From Sphingomonadaceae bacterium (GTDB taxonomy: Bacteria; Pseudomonadota; Alphaproteobacteria; Sphingomonadales; Sphingomonadaceae), in assembly GCA_019239915.1 (NCBI GenBank), contig JAFAZF010000028.1, positions 26,282 to 90,281 of the forward strand: a stretch of DNA of 64,000 bases. The letters run 5' to 3'. The notes beneath the pieces were generated by a model. It was not told the DNA's origin and did no database searches. It saw nothing but the letters and a program-made list of their open reading frames with translations. Shown here piece by piece: positions 27,074-36,727 of this stretch (positions within the stretch are counted from its first letter, which is position 1; each line of letters begins with the position of its first letter). Made by a program: the position numbers and the translations under genes.

Positions 27074-29008
27074 ATGATCGCCGAATTCGGGCTTGCCGCG
27101 CTGTGGCTTGCCGCGGCGCTGTCGGCGCTGCAGCTGGCGCTCGGCTGGATGGCGCTCAGGCCGGGCGGCGAGGCGCTAATGCCTTCGGTGCGGCCGATCG
27201 CGCTCGCGCAGGCGCTGCTCACCGCGCTGGCGTTCGGGGCGCTGATCCTCTGCTTCGCGCGCACCGATCTCTCGGTCGCGCTGGTCGTCGAGAACTCGGC
27301 CTCGGCCAAGCCGATGATGTACAAGATCGCCGGCACCTGGGGGAACCACGAAGGCTCGATGCTGCTCTGGGTGACGATCCTCGGGCTGGCGGGCGGCGCG
27401 GTCGCGATCCTCGAGCGGCGGCTGCCGGAGCGGACGCTGATCGCCACGCTTGCCGCGCAGGCGGCGATCGCGCTCGGCTTCTTCGCCTTCCTGCTGTTCG
27501 CGTCCAACCCGTTCGCGCGCCTTGCGCTGCCGCCGCTCGACGGCAACGGCTTGAACCCGCTGCTGCAGGACCCAGGTTTGGCGTTCCATCCGCCGACGCT
27601 CTACATCGGCTATGTCGGGCTGTCGGTGGCCTTCTCGTTCGCGGTCGGGGCGCTGGTGACGCGCGACGTCGGCCCCGCCTTCGCACGCGCGATGCGGCCC
27701 TGGGTGCTCGGCGCCTGGATCTTCCTGACGCTCGGCATCACCGCCGGCAGCTACTGGGCCTATTACGAGCTCGGCTGGGGCGGCTGGTGGTTCTGGGACC
27801 CGGTCGAGAACGCCAGCCTGATGCCGTGGTTGGCCGCGACCGCACTGCTCCACTCGGTGACGGTGCTGGCGACGCGCGACGGCCTGCGCGCCTGGACGGT
27901 GATGCTGGCGGTGGTCGCCTTCTCGATGTCGATGATCGGCACCTTCCTGGTCCGCTCCGGCATCCTCACCTCGGTGCACGCCTTCGCGATCGATCCGAAG
28001 CGCGGCACCTTCATCCTCGGGCTGCTCGTCGTCTATATCGGCGGCGCGCTCGCCCTGTTCGCGCTACGCGTGTCGACCGTGAAGGAAGGTTCGCAGTTCG
28101 ATCCGGTCAGCCGCGAAGGCGCGCTCGTCGCCAACAACCTGCTGCTTTCCGCCGTGCTCGGCATCGTCTTCACCGGCACGCTGTATCCGCTGTTCGTCGA
28201 GGCGACCACCGGCGAGAAGCTCTCTGTCGGCCATCCCTATTTCGACAAGACCGCCGGGCCGCTCGCGCTCCTTCTCGTGGCGATCATGGTGGCAGGGCCG
28301 CTGATGCGTTGGCGGCGCGACGAGATCGCCGCGGTCGTGCAGCGGATCGCGCTGCCGGTGCTGGTCACGGCGATCGCGCTGCTCGCGCTGATCCTGTTCG
28401 TTCCGGGCATCCGCGTGCTGCCGCTCCTCGGGCTGATGCTCGCGATCGGGGTTGGGGCGGGGAGCGTCGCGCCGCTGTGGAAGCGCAATCTGCGGCGCAC
28501 GCCGCTCTTCACCTATGGGATGGTGATCAGCCATCTCGGCATCGCCGTCGCGCTCGCCGGCATGGCCTGCGAGAGCGCCTTCACCAAGGAGACGCTGGTC
28601 GCCGCCGCGCCGGGCGCGGTCGAGATCGTCGGGCCATATCAGGTGAAGTTTGCCGCGATCGATCCGATTGCCGGGCCGAATTGGACCGCGATCGAGGCGA
28701 CGCTTGTCGCAACACGGCCCGGCCGCGCCGCGATCACGCTGCACCCGCAGGCGCGGATGTTCGCGCAGCCGCCGACCGAAACCAGCGAGACCGCGATCGC
28801 GACGCTGTGGGACGGCCAGCTCTACACCGTGCTCGGCAAGGACGACGAGAGCGGGCGCTGGCAGCTCCGGCTGTGGTGGAAGCCGTTCGTGACGCTGATC
28901 TGGGCGGGCGGCGCGCTCGTCGCGATCGGCGGCGCGCTGGCGCTGCTCGGGCGGCTGCGGCGCGAGCTCTTCCCGCGCGGCCGGCCGACGGGCTTCCTCG
29001 CGACGTGA
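27074..29008 (+). CDS. ccmF: Heme lyase CcmF
   Basis: 644 aa; NHEGSMLLWVTIL, GWGGWWFWDPVENASLMPWL, FHPPTLYIGYVG. Confidence 0.97.
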   Translation: MIAEFGLAALWLAAALSALQLALGWMALRPGGEALMPSVRPIALAQALLTALAFGALILCFARTDLSVALVVENSASAKPMMYKIAGTWGNHEGSMLLWVTILGLAGGAVAILERRLPERTLIATLAAQAAIALGFFAFLLFASNPFARLALPPLDGNGLNPLLQDPGLAFHPPTLYIGYVGLSVAFSFAVGALVTRDVGPAFARAMRPWVLGAWIFLTLGITAGSYWAYYELGWGGWWFWDPVENASLMPWLAATALLHSVTVLATRDGLRAWTVMLAVVAFSMSMIGTFLVRSGILTSVHAFAIDPKRGTFILGLLVVYIGGALALFALRVSTVKEGSQFDPVSREGALVANNLLLSAVLGIVFTGTLYPLFVEATTGEKLSVGHPYFDKTAGPLALLLVAIMVAGPLMRWRRDEIAAVVQRIALPVLVTAIALLALILFVPGIRVLPLLGLMLAIGVGAGSVAPLWKRNLRRTPLFTYGMVISHLGIAVALAGMACESAFTKETLVAAAPGAVEIVGPYQVKFAAIDPIAGPNWTAIEATLVATRPGRAAITLHPQARMFAQPPTETSETAIATLWDGQLYTVLGKDDESGRWQLRLWWKPFVTLIWAGGALVAIGGALALLGRLRRELFPRGRPTGFLAT

Positions 29009-29538
29009 AGACCGTGCGTATCATTCTATGGCTGCCACTGATCGCGTTCGTGGTCTTCGTCGGCTTCGTCGCCGCCGGACTGATCAAGCCCGACGATATG
29101 ACGCATCCGTCGAAGCTGGTCGGACAGCCACTGCCCGAGTTCAGCCTGCCCGCTTCGCAGCAAGGCAAGCCCGGCCTCGCCACCGCCGACCTGCGCGACG
29201 GCAAACCGCATCTCGTCAATATCTTCGCGAGCTGGTGCGTGCCCTGCGCGGCGGAGGCGCCGCAGCTCGACCAACTGGCGCAGGCGGGCGTCGATGTCGT
29301 CGGCATCGCGGTGCGCGACCGGCCCGACGACACCGCCGACTTCCTCCAGCGCTATGGCGATCCCTATAAGCGCTTGGGCGCCGACGATCGCAGCCAGGTC
29401 CAGCTCGCGCTCGGCTCGTCGGGCGTGCCCGAGAGCTTCATCGTCGACGGCAAGGGGATCATCCGCCAGCAGCATATCGGCGACATCCGGCCCGAAGAGC
29501 TGCCGGCGATCCTCAGCACGGTGCAGGAGGCGAAGTGA
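29005..29538 (+). CDS. ccmG: Thiol:disulfide interchange protein CcmG/DsbE
   Basis: GTG start overlapping the ccmF stop; NIFASWCVPCAAEAPQL thioredoxin-like motif. Confidence 0.93.
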   Translation: MKTVRIILWLPLIAFVVFVGFVAAGLIKPDDMTHPSKLVGQPLPEFSLPASQQGKPGLATADLRDGKPHLVNIFASWCVPCAAEAPQLDQLAQAGVDVVGIAVRDRPDDTADFLQRYGDPYKRLGADDRSQVQLALGSSGVPESFIVDGKGIIRQQHIGDIRPEELPAILSTVQEAK

Positions 29539-30077
29539 GCAGGTGCTCCTCTCAAGCCGTCATCCCGGCGCAGGGCGGGGTCCGGGGACTCGCTCGCGGC
29601 AGGCGCTGGGAGCATTCGAGAGCGCGGGCCTGGATCCCGGCTTTCGCCGGGATAACGATGATCCTGTGCGCGACCCCGCTCCACGCCGATTCGGACATGC
29701 CGGCGGCGCCGCTCAGCTACACGCAGCTGCCCGATCCCAAGCAGGAGGCCGAGGCGAAGGCGCTGATGGGGACGCTGCGCTGCCTCGTGTGCCAGGGCCA
29801 GTCGATCGCCGACTCCGATGCCGAACTCGCCGGCGACATGCGTGCGATGGTGCGCGAGCGCATCCAGCAGGGCGAGAAGCCGGAGGCGATCCGCGCCTGG
29901 CTGATCCGGCGTTACGGCAATTGGGTGAGCTACGAGCCCCCGTTCGAGCCAGCGACATGGCTGCTCTGGGCGATGCCGCTGCTGCTGATCCTCGCCGGCA
30001 TCTTCCTCGCGCGCAACCGCTTCCGCCGGCACGGAGGGACAATGGAGCGCCGGGCAGGGGAGCCGCGGGAAAGCTGA
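29535..30077 (+). CDS. ccmH: Cytochrome c maturation protein CcmH
   Basis: GTG start overlapping the ccmG stop; LMGTLRCLVCQGQSIADSDAELAGDMRAMVRERI; N-terminus encoded by a repeat. Confidence 0.9.
   Translation: MSRCSSQAVIPAQGGVRGLARGRRWEHSRARAWIPAFAGITMILCATPLHADSDMPAAPLSYTQLPDPKQEAEAKALMGTLRCLVCQGQSIADSDAELAGDMRAMVRERIQQGEKPEAIRAWLIRRYGNWVSYEPPFEPATWLLWAMPLLLILAGIFLARNRFRRHGGTMERRAGEPRES
29558..29658. repeat. Family-B palindromic repeat inside the ccmH 5' coding region
   Basis: cgtcatcccggcgcagggcggggtcc...ctggatcccggctttcgccgggataacg. Confidence 0.88.
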
Positions 30078-30733
30078 TGGCGAGCTGGCTGATCCTGTTC
30101 CTTCTGGCCGCGCTCGTGCTGCTCGCCTTGTGGCGGATCGGCCGCGTCCGCGGGCCTGCGCTGCAGTTCAGCGCGGCGGCGCTGTTCCTCGGCATCGCCG
30201 GCTATGCCTGGCAGGGCACGCCCGGCGAGCCCGGCGATCCGTCGCCGCCCAAGACCGACGCGATGCAGCCCGACAGCGATTTCGCCAAGGAGCGCAGCCA
30301 GTTCATGGGCCGCTTCGGCTCGAGCGCGCAGTGGCTCGATTTCGCCGACGCGCTGCACCGCGCCAACCGTGATCGTGCCGCCGTCACCGCGATGCAGACG
30401 GCGCTCGCGCAGAACCCGAAGGATCCCGATCTCTGGGTCGGCCTCGGCAACGCGCTCGTCATCCAGGGCGGCGGGCTGGTCTCGCCGGCGGCGCGGCTGG
30501 CGTTCGAGCGTGCGGCGCGGATCTCGCCCGATCATCCCGGGCCGCGCTTCTTCATGGGGCTCGCCTATGCCCAGTCCGGCCAGCCCGACAAGGCGCAGGC
30601 GCTGTGGCAGGAGCTCCTCGCCAAGTCGCCGCCCGACGCGCCCTGGCGCAAGGATCTCGAGCAGCGGCTCGCCGAGCTTCAGGGCCAGATGGGTGGCAGC
30701 GCCGCGACGACCCCGGGGCTGCCGCAGCCGTAG
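30077..30733 (+). CDS. ccmI: CcmI/CycH-like TPR protein
   Basis: MASWLILFLLAALVLLALWRIGR..., TPR-like repeats; ATGA-type overlap with ccmH. Confidence 0.8.
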   Translation: MASWLILFLLAALVLLALWRIGRVRGPALQFSAAALFLGIAGYAWQGTPGEPGDPSPPKTDAMQPDSDFAKERSQFMGRFGSSAQWLDFADALHRANRDRAAVTAMQTALAQNPKDPDLWVGLGNALVIQGGGLVSPAARLAFERAARISPDHPGPRFFMGLAYAQSGQPDKAQALWQELLAKSPPDAPWRKDLEQRLAELQGQMGGSAATTPGLPQP

Positions 30734-30749
30734 TGCGAAGCCTGTCCCC

Positions 30750-30840
30750 CTCCCTGGAAGAAAGGGGCTAGGGTGGGTTGCTATCGAGAGCGCGCCTCGC
30801 TCCGTCCCTCCTCGGTTCCACCTTGCAGGACGGAGGAGAA
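30750..30840. repeat. Degenerate family-C repeat
   Basis: ccccctccctggaagaaaggggctagggtgggt ... ttccaccttgcaggacggaggaga. Confidence 0.5.
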
Positions 30841-30929
30841 ACCGCCGGCCGTCCGGCTGTCATCTACCTTGACCGCTTGTTAACCATGCTCGGTTTATCC
30901 TCGCCTCATAAGAAAATGAGGGGGCGAGG

Positions 30930-31034
30930 ATGCTCTTCGTGAATTCGGTCCTGATGGTGTTCATGATCCTGCTCGCCATCGACGAGACCAAGGATGCCTT
31001 CCGCGAGCATGCGGAGCGCATGCGGGGTTATTGA
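30930..31034 (+). CDS. 34-aa putative small membrane peptide
   Basis: MLFVNSVLMVFMILLAIDETKDAFREHAERMRGY*; strong SD gagggggcgagg; upstream TTAACCAT motif. Confidence 0.5.
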   Translation: MLFVNSVLMVFMILLAIDETKDAFREHAERMRGY

Positions 31035-31056
31035 GCCGGCGATCGGTATGCTACGT

Positions 31057-31131
31057 CGTCGTTGCGAGCGGCGTAGCCGCAATCCAATTACCGTACGTTG
31101 GACTGGATTGCTTCGCTTTGCTCGCAATGAC
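31057..31131. repeat. Family-E palindromic repeat (gttgcgagc..gcaatcca)
   Basis: cgtcgttgcgagcggcgtagccgcaatcca...tggattgcttcgctttgctcgcaatgacg. Confidence 0.85.
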
Positions 31132-31154
31132 GAAGCATCGGCACGCGCGGCACC

Positions 31155-32249
31155 CTAATTCAACGGCACCCCAAGCGCTTCGGCGACCGCGGCATGACGG
31201 ACTTTCCCGGCCGAGACGTTGAGTCCGTTGGCGAGATGGGGGTCTGCCTTCATCGCTGCTTCCGCGCCCAGGTTAGCGAGCTTGAGTGCGAAGGGCAGCG
31301 TCGCGTTGTTGAGCGCGAAGGCCGAGGTGCGCGCGACCGCGCCCGGCATGTTGGCGACGCAATAGTGGATCACGCCATCGACCTCGAACACCGGATCGGC
31401 ATGTGTCGTCGCATGGCTGGTCTCGAAGCAGCCGCCCTGATCGATCGCGATGTCGACGAGCACCGAGCCGCGCTTCATCGTCCGCACCATCTCGCGCGTC
31501 ACCAGCTTCGGCGCCGCCGCGCCCGGCACCAGCACCGCGCCGATCACCAGGCTGGCGCTGCGCACCGCCGCGGCGATCGCCGCCTTGGAGGCATAGGCGG
31601 TCTTGATCTGGCTCGAGAAGAACATGTCAAGCTCGGCGAGGCGATCGTTGTTGATGTCGTAGATCGTCACGTCGGCGCGCATGCCGACCGCCATCTGCGC
31701 GGCGTTGACGCCGGCGATGCCGCCGCCGAGGATCGCGACGCGCGCCGGCGCCACGCCCGGCACGCCGCCGAGCAGCACGCCGCGCCCGCCTTGCTCCTTC
31801 TCGAGATAGTGCGCGCCGACCTGGATCGACATGCGCCCGGCGACTTCGCTCATCGGCTTGAGCAGGGGGAGGCCGCCCCTCGCGGCGGTGACCGTCTCGT
31901 AGGCGATGCACGTCGCGCCGGATTTCATCAGCCCCTCCGCCTGCGGCTTGTCGGCGGCGAGGGGGAGGTAGGTGAAGAGCAGGTGGCGAGCTTCGAGCAG
32001 CGCGATCTCCTGCGGCTGCGGCTCCTTGACCTTCACGATCATGTCGCTCTGCGCGAAGACCTCGGCAGCGCCGGCGACGATCCGCGCGCCGGCATCGAGA
32101 TAATCCTGGTCCGAGAAGTCGATGCCATTGCCGGCGCGGGTCTCGACCACCACATCATGGCCGGCGGCGACCAGTTCCGCCACCGAGGGCGGCGTCAGTC
32201 CGACGCGATATTCATGGTTCTTGATCTCCTTTGGAACACCGATGCGCAC
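31155..32249 (-). CDS. ald: Alanine dehydrogenase
   Basis: [52 protein letters not shown]. Confidence 0.96.
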   Translation of the reverse strand: MRIGVPKEIKNHEYRVGLTPPSVAELVAAGHDVVVETRAGNGIDFSDQDYLDAGARIVAGAAEVFAQSDMIVKVKEPQPQEIALLEARHLLFTYLPLAADKPQAEGLMKSGATCIAYETVTAARGGLPLLKPMSEVAGRMSIQVGAHYLEKEQGGRGVLLGGVPGVAPARVAILGGGIAGVNAAQMAVGMRADVTIYDINNDRLAELDMFFSSQIKTAYASKAAIAAAVRSASLVIGAVLVPGAAAPKLVTREMVRTMKRGSVLVDIAIDQGGCFETSHATTHADPVFEVDGVIHYCVANMPGAVARTSAFALNNATLPFALKLANLGAEAAMKADPHLANGLNVSAGKVRHAAVAEALGVPLN

Positions 32250-32484
32250 CGCGGGTCTCCTGCTGGTCGAGCGTCCATCATAGAGGCGAGTTCGGCAAAG
32301 CTGAACAGGATGCTACATCTGCATCATTCGAAGCGTCATGCCATCGGAACGCGTCCCGCTGCGCGACGTTGCAGCACGTTGCGGTGCGGAAACGCCCATG
32401 CTAGGCGCCACGCCGCATTCGCCCGGGGGCTTCGTGGGCGATGAGGATAGGTACGGCAATGCAGGCCGCTGACGGGTTGCCCAG

Positions 32485-34431
32485 GTGATTGCTGCCGCCG
32501 ATGCGGTTCCCGAGGGATTGCCGCCCGCTCCCGGAGTCGAGACGCTCGCGCCGCAGCATGTGCTCCACGGCCATGGCGGCCAATCCACCGGCACGCTCGC
32601 GGTCGGTGCGATCGGCGTCGTGTTCGGCGATATCGGTACCAGCCCGATCTACTCGCTCAAGGAAGTGTTCGTCGGCCATCATCCGCTGACGGTGGACAAG
32701 CTCCATTTGTTCGGCGTGCTCAGCCTCGTCTTCTGGACGCTGACGCTGATCGTCACGATCAAATATGTCACGCTGATCATGCGGGCCGACAACAAGGGCG
32801 AGGGCGGCAGCCTCGCGCTGCTGGCGCTCGTCACGCGCATGCGCGGCAACAAGCGCTGGACCTCGTCCCTGGTCATGCTCGGGGTGCTTGCGACGGCGCT
32901 GTTCTTCGGCGATTGCATCATCACGCCGGCGATCTCGGTGCTGTCGGCGGTCGAGGGTCTCAGCTCGGTCGAGATCGGGCTGACGCCGTTGGTGCTGCCG
33001 ATCGCGATCGTCATCCTCGTCGGCCTGTTCCTGATCCAGGCGCGCGGCACCGCGACGGTCGGCAAGCTGTTCGGGCCGATCATGCTGGTCTATTTCGCGG
33101 CGCTGGCCGCGCTCGGCGCCTATCACATCTTCGACGATCCGGTGATCCTGTGGGCGCTGAACCCGCTCTGGGCGGTGCGCTTCTTCGCCGCCGACGTGCC
33201 GCTCGCCTTCCTGGCGCTCGGCTCGGTCGTGCTCGCGGTGACGGGCGCCGAGGCGCTCTATGCGGACATGGGCCATTTCGGGCGCCGGCCGATCACGATC
33301 GCGTGGCTGTGGATCGTGTTCCCCGCGCTGATGCTCAACTATCTCGGCCAATCCGCCTTCCTGCTCGCGAATCCGCACGCCGCGCAGAGCCCGTTCTTCC
33401 TGATGGCGCCGACGCCGGTGCGGCTGCCGCTCGTCATCCTCTCGATGCTGGCGACGGTGATCGCGAGCCAGGCGGTGATCACCGGCGCCTATTCGGTCGT
33501 CCAGCAGGCGGTGCAGCTCGGGCTCATGCCGCGATTGCGGATCGACCACACGAGCGCGTCCGCCGCGGGACAGATCTACGTGCCGTCGATGAACTGGGCG
33601 CTGATGGTGCTCGTCATCATGCTGGTGCTCGGCTTCAAGAACTCGACCAACCTGGCCGCCGCCTACGGCATCGCGGTGACGGGCACGATGTTCATCACCA
33701 CCTGCATGCTCGCGGTGCTGACGCGCGCGGTGTGGAAGTGGCCGGTCTGGGCGTCGGCGGCGATCACGCTGCTGTTCGTGGTCGTCGATGGCGCCTATTT
33801 CGCATCGAACCTCACCAAGATACCGGACGGTGGCTGGTTCCCGCTGCTGATCGGCTCGCTCGCCTTCATCCTGTTGACGACCTGGGCGCGAGGACGCCAG
33901 CTCATGATCGCGCGGCTGAGCGAGGCGGCGATTCCCGTGAAGGTGTTCGTCAAGTCCGCCATCGGCTCCGCGACCCGGGTGCCGGGCACCGCCGTGTTCA
34001 TGACCACCTCGCGGGACGGCGTGCCGCACGCGCTGCTCCACAACCTCAAGCACAACAAGGTGCTGCACGAGCGCGTGATCCTGCTCACCGTGTCGATCGA
34101 GGACGTGCCCTTCGTCGTCGCGAACAAGCGGATCGAGTTCGAGGAGATGGGGCAGGGCTTCTTCCGCGTCGTCGTCCACTATGGCTTCATGCAGGAGCCC
34201 GATGTGCCGGCGGCGCTCGCCGCGGTGACGCAGTGCGGGCCCCAGTTCAAGATGATGGATACGAGCTTCTTCCTCGCCCGCCAGACGCTGCTCGCGTCGT
34301 CACGGCCGGGGATGGCGATCTGGCGCGAGAAGCTCTTCTCGTGGATGCTGCGCAACGCGGAAAGCGCGATGGAATTCTTCAAGCTGCCGACCAACCGGGT
34401 CGTCGAGCTCGGCAGCCAGGTCGAGATCTAG
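32485..34431 (+). CDS. kup: Kup-type potassium uptake protein
   Basis: 648 aa; [43 protein letters not shown]. Confidence 0.96.
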   Translation: MIAAADAVPEGLPPAPGVETLAPQHVLHGHGGQSTGTLAVGAIGVVFGDIGTSPIYSLKEVFVGHHPLTVDKLHLFGVLSLVFWTLTLIVTIKYVTLIMRADNKGEGGSLALLALVTRMRGNKRWTSSLVMLGVLATALFFGDCIITPAISVLSAVEGLSSVEIGLTPLVLPIAIVILVGLFLIQARGTATVGKLFGPIMLVYFAALAALGAYHIFDDPVILWALNPLWAVRFFAADVPLAFLALGSVVLAVTGAEALYADMGHFGRRPITIAWLWIVFPALMLNYLGQSAFLLANPHAAQSPFFLMAPTPVRLPLVILSMLATVIASQAVITGAYSVVQQAVQLGLMPRLRIDHTSASAAGQIYVPSMNWALMVLVIMLVLGFKNSTNLAAAYGIAVTGTMFITTCMLAVLTRAVWKWPVWASAAITLLFVVVDGAYFASNLTKIPDGGWFPLLIGSLAFILLTTWARGRQLMIARLSEAAIPVKVFVKSAIGSATRVPGTAVFMTTSRDGVPHALLHNLKHNKVLHERVILLTVSIEDVPFVVANKRIEFEEMGQGFFRVVVHYGFMQEPDVPAALAAVTQCGPQFKMMDTSFFLARQTLLASSRPGMAIWREKLFSWMLRNAESAMEFFKLPTNRVVELGSQVEI

Positions 34432-34510
34432 CCAAGCCGATCCTCTCCCCCTCAAGGCGGGGAGAAATCGACGATCTGCCACGTTACTCCTCCGCAACAG
34501 GGGAGGACGC

Positions 34511-35089
34511 ATGGAATCGATAGCGGCGTGGGTCGCGCCCGCGGCGACGATCGTCGCGGCGATGATGGTGGCGGCCAACCTCGGCACGCGCGTCACCGGC
34601 TGGGGCTTCGTCGTCTACACGGTCGGCGCGATCGCATGGTGCGCGCAGGGCGTCGCCACCCATCAGTATAACCTGCTCTGGGCGAACGGCTTCCTGCTCG
34701 TCGTCGACGTGATCGGCGTCTACCGCTGGCTGTTCCAGCGCGCCGCGCTCGACGAGGGCGCCGAGGCGGCGGTCGTGCAAAGCGAACGCGAGGAGACCGA
34801 TCCACTGTTCCCGCTGAGCCATCTCGTCGAGGCGCCGCTGTGCGGGCCGGACGGCAGCAAGGTTGCGCATATCCTCGATGCGATGGCGGAATGCGGCAGC
34901 GGCCGTATCAGCTACCTCATGCTGCGCGAGGGCGGTGCCGGCGGCATCGGCGAGCGCTTCCACGCACTGCCCTGGGCCGACGTGACGCCTTGCGACAAGC
35001 GCTTCACCACCGCGCTCGACGGCGCTGCGATCCGGGCGCTGCCGCAGGTCGATCCGCGCGACTGGCCGGCGGCCGCGCCGGCGCCATGA
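34511..35089 (+). CDS. Membrane protein with PRC-barrel-like C-terminus
   Basis: Two or three TM segments followed by SHLVEAPLCGPDGSKVAHILDAMAECGSGRISYLMLREGG. Confidence 0.65.
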   Translation: MESIAAWVAPAATIVAAMMVAANLGTRVTGWGFVVYTVGAIAWCAQGVATHQYNLLWANGFLLVVDVIGVYRWLFQRAALDEGAEAAVVQSEREETDPLFPLSHLVEAPLCGPDGSKVAHILDAMAECGSGRISYLMLREGGAGGIGERFHALPWADVTPCDKRFTTALDGAAIRALPQVDPRDWPAAAPAP

Positions 35090-35637
35090 CGCCGACGCCG
35101 GTCGCGCCCGCGCCGATCATCGTCGCGGCGACGTTCGGCGCCGAGGACTTCGCGATGCTCGATGCGCTGCGCCGCGCCCATTTTCCGCCGGAGCGCAACC
35201 GCCTGCCCGCGCACCTCACGCTCTTCCACCATCTGCCGCCGAGCGTCGCGCCCGAGCTCGACCGGCGCCTGGCGCAGCTCGCAACCGAGCCGCCGCCGCC
35301 GGCGCGGCTCGAGCGGGTGATGTTGCTGGGTGGAGGCGTCGCGCTCGCGATCGGCTCGCCGGCGCTGGAGGCGATGCGCGCCGAACTGGCAGAAGCGTTC
35401 AAAGGCCTGCTGGTGCCGCAGGACGCCGCGCGGTGGCGACCCCATGTCACCGTCCAGAACAAGGTCGGGCTCAAGGCAGCGGAGGCGCTCCACGACGAAC
35501 TCGTGGCCACGTTCGCGCCGCGCCCGGTGGCGATCGCGGGGCTCGCCAGCCACTTGTACCGCGGCGGCGACTGGGAGCCGATCGCCGCGCACGCCTTTCG
35601 CGGCGTCAGTCGATCTGGCCGACACCCTCGCAGCTGA
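35086..35637 (+). CDS. 2'-5' RNA ligase / LigT-like phosphoesterase family protein
   Basis: HLTLFHHLP and HVTVQNKV, the paired HxTx motifs. Confidence 0.8.
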   Translation: MTPTPVAPAPIIVAATFGAEDFAMLDALRRAHFPPERNRLPAHLTLFHHLPPSVAPELDRRLAQLATEPPPPARLERVMLLGGGVALAIGSPALEAMRAELAEAFKGLLVPQDAARWRPHVTVQNKVGLKAAEALHDELVATFAPRPVAIAGLASHLYRGGDWEPIAAHAFRGVSRSGRHPRS

Positions 35638-36013
35638 GATCGAAGGCGGCGAGCCCGGAATCGAGGTAGCCGGCGAGCATCGGCATATCCATCAGCTGCT
35701 CGACCGGGTCGTCGCCGCCACCGTCAGACGCTTCCGTGATCGCGTCGTCCCACTCGGAGGGATCGTAGGTGCCGCGGCCGACCCAGGCGAGCGCCAGCAC
35801 CTCGGCGATCTGATCCTCGGCGAGATCGTCGAGCAGCGTGCGCACTTCTTCCTCGACCGACTCGTTGGTCTCGTCCTCGAGCACGTCGTACATGTCGTCC
35901 GAATCGTCGGGCGGATCATCGTTGTCGGGATCGATCGCGGGCACCTGCGCCTCGAGCTCGCGCGCGCGCACGATCAATCGGCAGATCGTTTCGAGCGGCG
36001 TATTCAGATCCAT
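35606..36013 (-). CDS. DUF3775-like acidic protein
   Basis: MDLNTPLETICRLIVRARELEAQVPAIDPDNDDPP...VLALAWVGRGTYDPSEWDDAI. Confidence 0.7.
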   Translation of the reverse strand: MDLNTPLETICRLIVRARELEAQVPAIDPDNDDPPDDSDDMYDVLEDETNESVEEEVRTLLDDLAEDQIAEVLALAWVGRGTYDPSEWDDAITEASDGGGDDPVEQLMDMPMLAGYLDSGLAAFDLSCEGVGQID

Positions 36014-36162
36014 GGGGGTCCTCGTGATCCTTCGCGATATGGCCTCGAAACGACAGGACGCGCGCACGGTTCCGGACGAGGGGCGCAGAGGCGGGGGAGG
36101 GCGTTGACCGCGCCTGCGGCTTGCGTCATAGCGCCGCCCTTGCCGCGCGGCGGCCCCGATGG

Positions 36163-36239
36163 GGCGGAGTAGCTCAGCTGGTTAGAGCAGCGGAATCATA
36201 ATCCGCGTGTCGGGGGTTCAAGTCCCTCCTCCGCTACCA
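36163..36239 (+). tRNA. tRNA-Met (CAT), elongator-like
   Basis: ggcggag-ta-gctc-agctggtta-gagc-agcggaatcataatccgc-gtgtc-gggggttcaagtccctc-ctccgct-a-cca; could be Ile2 (k2C) but matches elongator Met pattern. Confidence 0.92.
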
Positions 36240-36291
36240 TCCCGTACGATCCCTGATGGCGCTCGCGGCGAAACCCGAGCCCGAAGCGACA

Positions 36292-36696
36292 TTAGCTCGC
36301 TGCTGCGGCGGCCTGCTTGAAGGGCGTGGGATCGAAGTAATCGGACCAGCGCAGGATCCTGCCGTCGTCGCCAACCTCGAAGATCCCCATCACCGCGACC
36401 TGACCCGTCGTGTTGCCGCCGGCATCGAGCATGTGATCGACCCGTTCGGTGAGAACCTTGGAGCCCTGCGCCGCGATCGCGAGCGTTTCGACGCGCAGGC
36501 TGTGCAATCCCGATGCGCCGAAGCCCTGCCAGGCCGCGATCGCCTCGTCGGCGCCGATGGTGGTCAGCAAGCCGACATTGTCCCAAACCGTTTCGGGCGT
36601 GAACCAGCGCCGAACCGCATTGGCGAAGGCGTTTTCGTGACTGCCGCTGATCGCTGTCAGAAATTCGGTCACGACGGCAAGCGGATCGCGCATCAT
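36292..36696 (-). CDS. Limonene-1,2-epoxide hydrolase / SnoaL-like NTF2-fold protein
   Basis: MMRDPLAVVTEFLTAISGSHENAFANAVRRWFTPETVWDNVGL...ILRWSDYFDP. Confidence 0.7.
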   Translation of the reverse strand: MMRDPLAVVTEFLTAISGSHENAFANAVRRWFTPETVWDNVGLLTTIGADEAIAAWQGFGASGLHSLRVETLAIAAQGSKVLTERVDHMLDAGGNTTGQVAVMGIFEVGDDGRILRWSDYFDPTPFKQAAAAAS

Positions 36697-36727
36697 GTTC
36701 TCCTGTTCATTGCCGTTGATCTGCGTG

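Noticed and set aside
26980-29538. 852-aa plus-strand ORF ending in CcmG
   Set aside because: Upstream part is the wrong frame through ccmF; only the C-terminal 177 residues (CcmG, GTG 29005) are real.
32401-34179. 592-aa minus-strand ORF opposite kup
   Set aside because: Low-complexity Arg/His/Asp/Glu composition typical of antisense frames in high-GC genes; kup is unambiguous on the plus strand.
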